33,804 nucleotides of DNA, taken from the NCBI GenBank assembly GCA_020860385.1, contig JAJBUK010000070.1, positions 1 to 33,804 on the forward strand, read 5' to 3'. Under the pieces are notes generated by a model. The model saw nothing but the letters and a program-made list of their open reading frames with translations, did not search any database and was not told the origin of the DNA. Source of the stretch: Clostridiales bacterium (GTDB lineage: Bacteria; Bacillota; Clostridia; Oscillospirales; Oscillospiraceae). Within the stretch, counting starts at the first letter, position 1. Each line of letters starts with the position of its first letter. The position numbers and the translations under genes were made by a program. Positions 31,064 to 33,804 of the stretch are shown here, piece after piece.

Positions 31064-32728
31064 ATGAAAACCGATATTGAAATCGCACAGAGCACCGAGC
31101 TTTATCCCATTAACCAAGTGGCCGAGCAGGCCGGTTTCGACCCCGCCCTGCTGGAGCATTATGGCAAGTACAAGGCGAAAATCGACATCTCCTCCCTGAA
31201 AGGCGCGCCCCGGAAGGGCAAGCTGATTTTGGTCACCGCCATCAACCCCACCCCCGCCGGGGAGGGGAAAACCACCACCTCCGTGGGGCTGGCGGACGCC
31301 CTCTCCCTGCTGGGGAAGAAGACCCTCCTGTGCCTCCGGGAGCCGTCCCTGGGGCCGGTGTTCGGCATCAAGGGGGGTGCGGCCGGGGGCGGCTACGCCC
31401 AGGTCATCCCTATGGAGGACATCAACCTCCACTTCACCGGCGACTTCCACGCCATCGGCGCGGCCAACAACCTGCTGGCCGCCATGCTGGACAACCACAT
31501 TCAGCAGGGCAACGAGCTGGACATCGACGTGAAGAACATCACCTGGAAGCGCTGCGTGGATATGAACGACCGGCAGCTTCGCAACGTCATCGACGGCCTG
31601 GGGGGCCGGATGCAGGGCGTCCCCAGAGAGGACGGTTTTGACATCACCGTGGCCTCGGAAATCATGGCGGTGCTGTGCCTGTCCTCCGACCTGATGGATT
31701 TGAAGCGGCGGCTGGCCAGCATCATCGTGGCCTATGACCGGAAGGGGAACCCCGTCACCGCCCACGACTTGAAGGCGGAGGGGGCCATGACCGTCCTGCT
31801 GAAGGACGCCATCAAGCCCAACCTGGTGCAGACCCTGGAGCATAACCCCGCCATCGTCCACGGCGGGCCCTTCGCCAACATCGCCCATGGCTGCAACTCC
31901 GTCGCCGCCACCGACACCGCCCTGAAGCTGGCGGACTATGTGGTGACGGAAGCGGGCTTCGGCGCAGACCTGGGGGCGGAGAAGTTCCTGGACATCAAGT
32001 GCCGCGCCGCCGGGCTGGACCCGGACGCGGTGGTCATCGTCGCCACGGTGAAGGCGCTGAAATACAACGGCGGCGTCCCCAAGGCCCAGCTGGGCCAGGA
32101 GAACCTGGAGGCCCTGGAGAAGGGCCTGCCCAACCTGCTCAAGCACGTTGAGAACATCACCCAGGTGTTCGGCCTGCCCTGCGTGGTGGCCATCAACCGC
32201 TTCACCAACGACACCGACGCCGAGCTGGAGCTGATTCGCAGCAAGTGCCGGGAGCTGGGCGTCAACGTAGCCATGAGCGAGGTCTGGGGCAAAGGCGGCG
32301 CAGGCGGCGTGGAACTGGCGGAGGAGGTGCTGCGGCTATGTGAGCAGCCCCATGACTTCCGGTTTGCCTATCCCCTGGATACCTCCATCAAGGCCAAGCT
32401 GGAGACGCTGGTGCAGCGGGTCTACGGCGGCGCGGGGGTGACCTATTCCAAGGCCGCGGAGCAGTCCATCGCCAAGCTGGAGGAGCTGGGCTACGGCAAT
32501 CTGCCCATCTGCGTGGCAAAGACCCAGTACTCCCTCTCTGACGACCCCACCCTGCTGGGGCGGCCGGAGGGCTTCACCGTCAACGTGACGAAGGTGAAGG
32601 TCAGCGCCGGGGCCGGGTTCATCGTCGTCCAGACCGGCGACATTATGACCATGCCCGGCCTGCCCAAGGTGCCCGCCGCCGAGCGCATCGACATTGACGA
32701 AAACGGCAAAATCGTGGGCCTGTTCTGA
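31064..32728 (+). CDS. fhs: Formate-tetrahydrofolate ligase
   Basis: ATP-dependent enzyme joining formate to tetrahydrofolate to give 10-formyl-THF, feeding purine synthesis and the Wood-Ljungdahl methyl branch. The 554-aa length is typical. Signatures: [13 protein letters not shown] near the start, the ATP loop [20 protein letters not shown] (about 63-82), [15 protein letters not shown], and late [17 protein letters not shown] and [15 protein letters not shown]. The ATG at 31064 is chosen because AGGTGGAG stands just before it and homologues begin MKTDIEIAQ; the frame is open further upstream but that part lies in the riboswitch leader. It ends at a strong terminator and appears monocistronic. 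Confidence 0.97.
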   Translation: MKTDIEIAQSTELYPINQVAEQAGFDPALLEHYGKYKAKIDISSLKGAPRKGKLILVTAINPTPAGEGKTTTSVGLADALSLLGKKTLLCLREPSLGPVFGIKGGAAGGGYAQVIPMEDINLHFTGDFHAIGAANNLLAAMLDNHIQQGNELDIDVKNITWKRCVDMNDRQLRNVIDGLGGRMQGVPREDGFDITVASEIMAVLCLSSDLMDLKRRLASIIVAYDRKGNPVTAHDLKAEGAMTVLLKDAIKPNLVQTLEHNPAIVHGGPFANIAHGCNSVAATDTALKLADYVVTEAGFGADLGAEKFLDIKCRAAGLDPDAVVIVATVKALKYNGGVPKAQLGQENLEALEKGLPNLLKHVENITQVFGLPCVVAINRFTNDTDAELELIRSKCRELGVNVAMSEVWGKGGAGGVELAEEVLRLCEQPHDFRFAYPLDTSIKAKLETLVQRVYGGAGVTYSKAAEQSIAKLEELGYGNLPICVAKTQYSLSDDPTLLGRPEGFTVNVTKVKVSAGAGFIVVQTGDIMTMPGLPKVPAAERIDIDENGKIVGLF

Positions 32729-32750
32729 TTAAATCATACAAAGAAACATT

Positions 32751-32788
32751 CCGCCGCCAGCGTGACCCGCTGGCGGCGGTTTCTTTTT
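32751..32788 (+). terminator. Terminator after fhs
   Basis: CCGCCGCCAGCG and CGCTGGCGGCGG, 12 perfect base pairs with a 5-nt loop, followed by TTTCTTTTT. Confidence 0.95.
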
Positions 32789-32794
32789 GCACGC

Positions 32795-32828
32795 AAAAGC
32801 GCCGCACCCCGGAGGGGATGCGGCGCCT
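32795..32828 (-). terminator. Terminator after pckA
   Basis: Minus-strand GCGCCGCATCCCC and GGGGTGCGGCGC with a TCC loop, followed by T4, 39 nt beyond the pckA stop. Confidence 0.8.
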
Positions 32829-32866
32829 GGTTATGGGGTTATGCGGGGGTTTGCGCTGTCAGCAGC

Positions 32867-33804
32867 TTAGTCCAGCTGAGGGCCGGCGGCCACCAGGCTC
32901 TTGCCCAGGTCGTTGGTCTGATACTTGACGAAGTTCTTGATGAAGCGCTGCGCCAGATCCTTGGCCTTCTCCTCCCACTGGGAAGCGTCGGCATAGGTGT
33001 CCCGGGGGTCCAGGATGGCGGGATCGACGCCGGGCAGCTCGGTGGGAACCTCGAAGTTGAAATAGGGAATCATCTTGGTGGGGGCGGACTTGATGGAGCC
33101 GTCCAGGATGGCGTCGATGATGCCGCGGGTGTCCTTGATGGAGATACGCTTGCCGGTGCCGTTCCAGCCGGTGTTGACCAGATAGGCCTTGGCGCCGCTC
33201 TTCTCCATGCGCTTGACCAGCTCCTCACCGTACTTGGTGGGATGCAGCTCCAGGAAGGCCTGGCCGAAGCAGGCGGAGAAGGTGGGGGTAGGCTCGGTGA
33301 TGCCCCGCTCGGTGCCGGCCAGCTTGGCAGTGAAGCCGGACAGGAAATAGTACTGGGTCTGCTCCGGGGTCAGGATGGACACGGGAGGCAGCACGCCGAA
33401 GGCGTCGGCGGACAGGAAGATGACGTTCTCAGCGGCGGGGCCAGCGGACACGGGGCGGACGATCTTCTCGATGTGGTTGATGGGATAGGACACACGGGTG
33501 TTCTCGGTGACGCTCTTGTCGGCGAAGTCGATCTTGCCGTTCTCGTCCAGGGTGACGTTCTCCAGCAGGGCGTTGCGCTTGATGGCGTTGTAGATGTCGG
33601 GCTCGGAATCCTTGTCCAGGTTGATGACCTTGGCATAGCAGCCGCCCTCGAAGTTGAAGACGCCGTTATCGTCCCAGCCGTGCTCATCGTCGCCAATCAG
33701 CAGACGCTTGGGGTCGGTGGACAGGGTGGTCTTGCCGGTGCCGGACAGGCCGAAGAAGATGGCGGTGTTCTCGCCGTTCATGTCGGTGTTGGCGGAGCAG
33801 TGCA
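32867..33804 (-). CDS. pckA: Phosphoenolpyruvate carboxykinase, ATP-type (5' end outside window)
   Basis: Interconverts oxaloacetate plus ATP with PEP, CO2 and ADP. In fermenting anaerobes it often runs in the CO2-fixing, ATP-forming direction. About 312 C-terminal residues are present. The reading frame continues through the window edge as [12 protein letters not shown], so the ATG at 33781 is internal, not the start. Visible motifs are the kinase P-loop [13 protein letters not shown], the metal-binding [18 protein letters not shown] and the later [13 protein letters not shown] and [13 protein letters not shown]. It is convergent with fhs, and each gene has its own terminator. Confidence 0.97.
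   Translation of the reverse strand, partial: HCSANTDMNGENTAIFFGLSGTGKTTLSTDPKRLLIGDDEHGWDDNGVFNFEGGCYAKVINLDKDSEPDIYNAIKRNALLENVTLDENGKIDFADKSVTENTRVSYPINHIEKIVRPVSAGPAAENVIFLSADAFGVLPPVSILTPEQTQYYFLSGFTAKLAGTERGITEPTPTFSACFGQAFLELHPTKYGEELVKRMEKSGAKAYLVNTGWNGTGKRISIKDTRGIIDAILDGSIKSAPTKMIPYFNFEVPTELPGVDPAILDPRDTYADASQWEEKAKDLAQRFIKNFVKYQTNDLGKSLVAAGPQLD

Overview
The window is GC-rich, gene-dense bacterial DNA. The gene content suggests a strictly fermentative, low-oxygen member of the Firmicutes/Clostridia, probably an Oscillospiraceae (Flavonifractor/Pseudoflavonifractor-like) gut bacterium. This placement is an inference from family resemblance: formate-tetrahydrofolate ligase, ATP-type PEP carboxykinase, acetate kinase, GHKL/LytTR signalling, HrcA/CIRCE heat-shock control, a SdpR/SdpI pair and TmcAL. 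No rRNA, tRNA, CRISPR array, prophage or complete insertion sequence was seen.

Layout. 1-1342: 3' part of a membrane-anchored HtrA protease. 1449-1880: a two-CBS-domain protein. 1940-10948 (minus strand): a tightly packed block reading zapA, a U32 protein, dut, maf, mreC, mreD, a class B PBP and a GH13 glycosidase, i.e. septum and side-wall machinery with nucleotide sanitation. 11070-13641: tmcAL and ackA, divergent and both using acetate. 13862-14431: a FUSC-type exporter with a hairpin leader. 14437-15287: a small AT-rich foreign island made of a MITE-like palindromic element, a membrane-protein gene interrupted at a T10 run, and a long inverted repeat. 15332-15964: pcp. 16020-19427 (minus): a coiled-coil protein, rsmD, uvrC and a Crh-like HPr. 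19598-21656 (minus): GHKL kinase and LytTR regulator. 21891-24770 (minus): a membrane-tethered GH3 enzyme with reversed domain order. 25101-28880: two Hsp20 genes, each behind a CIRCE-like operator, then clpB. 28947-29833 (minus): an sdpR-sdpI pair with sdpI frameshifted. 29971-30797 (minus): mntP behind a yybP-ykoY manganese riboswitch. 30851-32728: fhs behind a probable ZTP riboswitch. 32867-33804 (minus): 3' part of pckA.

How it works together. Most genes are housekeeping: cell shape and division, repair and RNA modification, proteostasis, and one-carbon, acetate and C4 metabolism. The regulatory DNA is unusually legible. There are two metabolite or metal riboswitches with visible terminators, two HrcA-type operators, a near-consensus sdpR promoter with a 22-bp palindrome in its spacer, and several 17-18 bp spaced sigma-A promoters. 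The best candidates for something new are the AT-rich island, the repressor/SdpI pair with no toxin genes nearby, the FUSC leader, the shared Hsp20 5'-UTR hairpins and the doubly anchored permuted GH3 enzyme.
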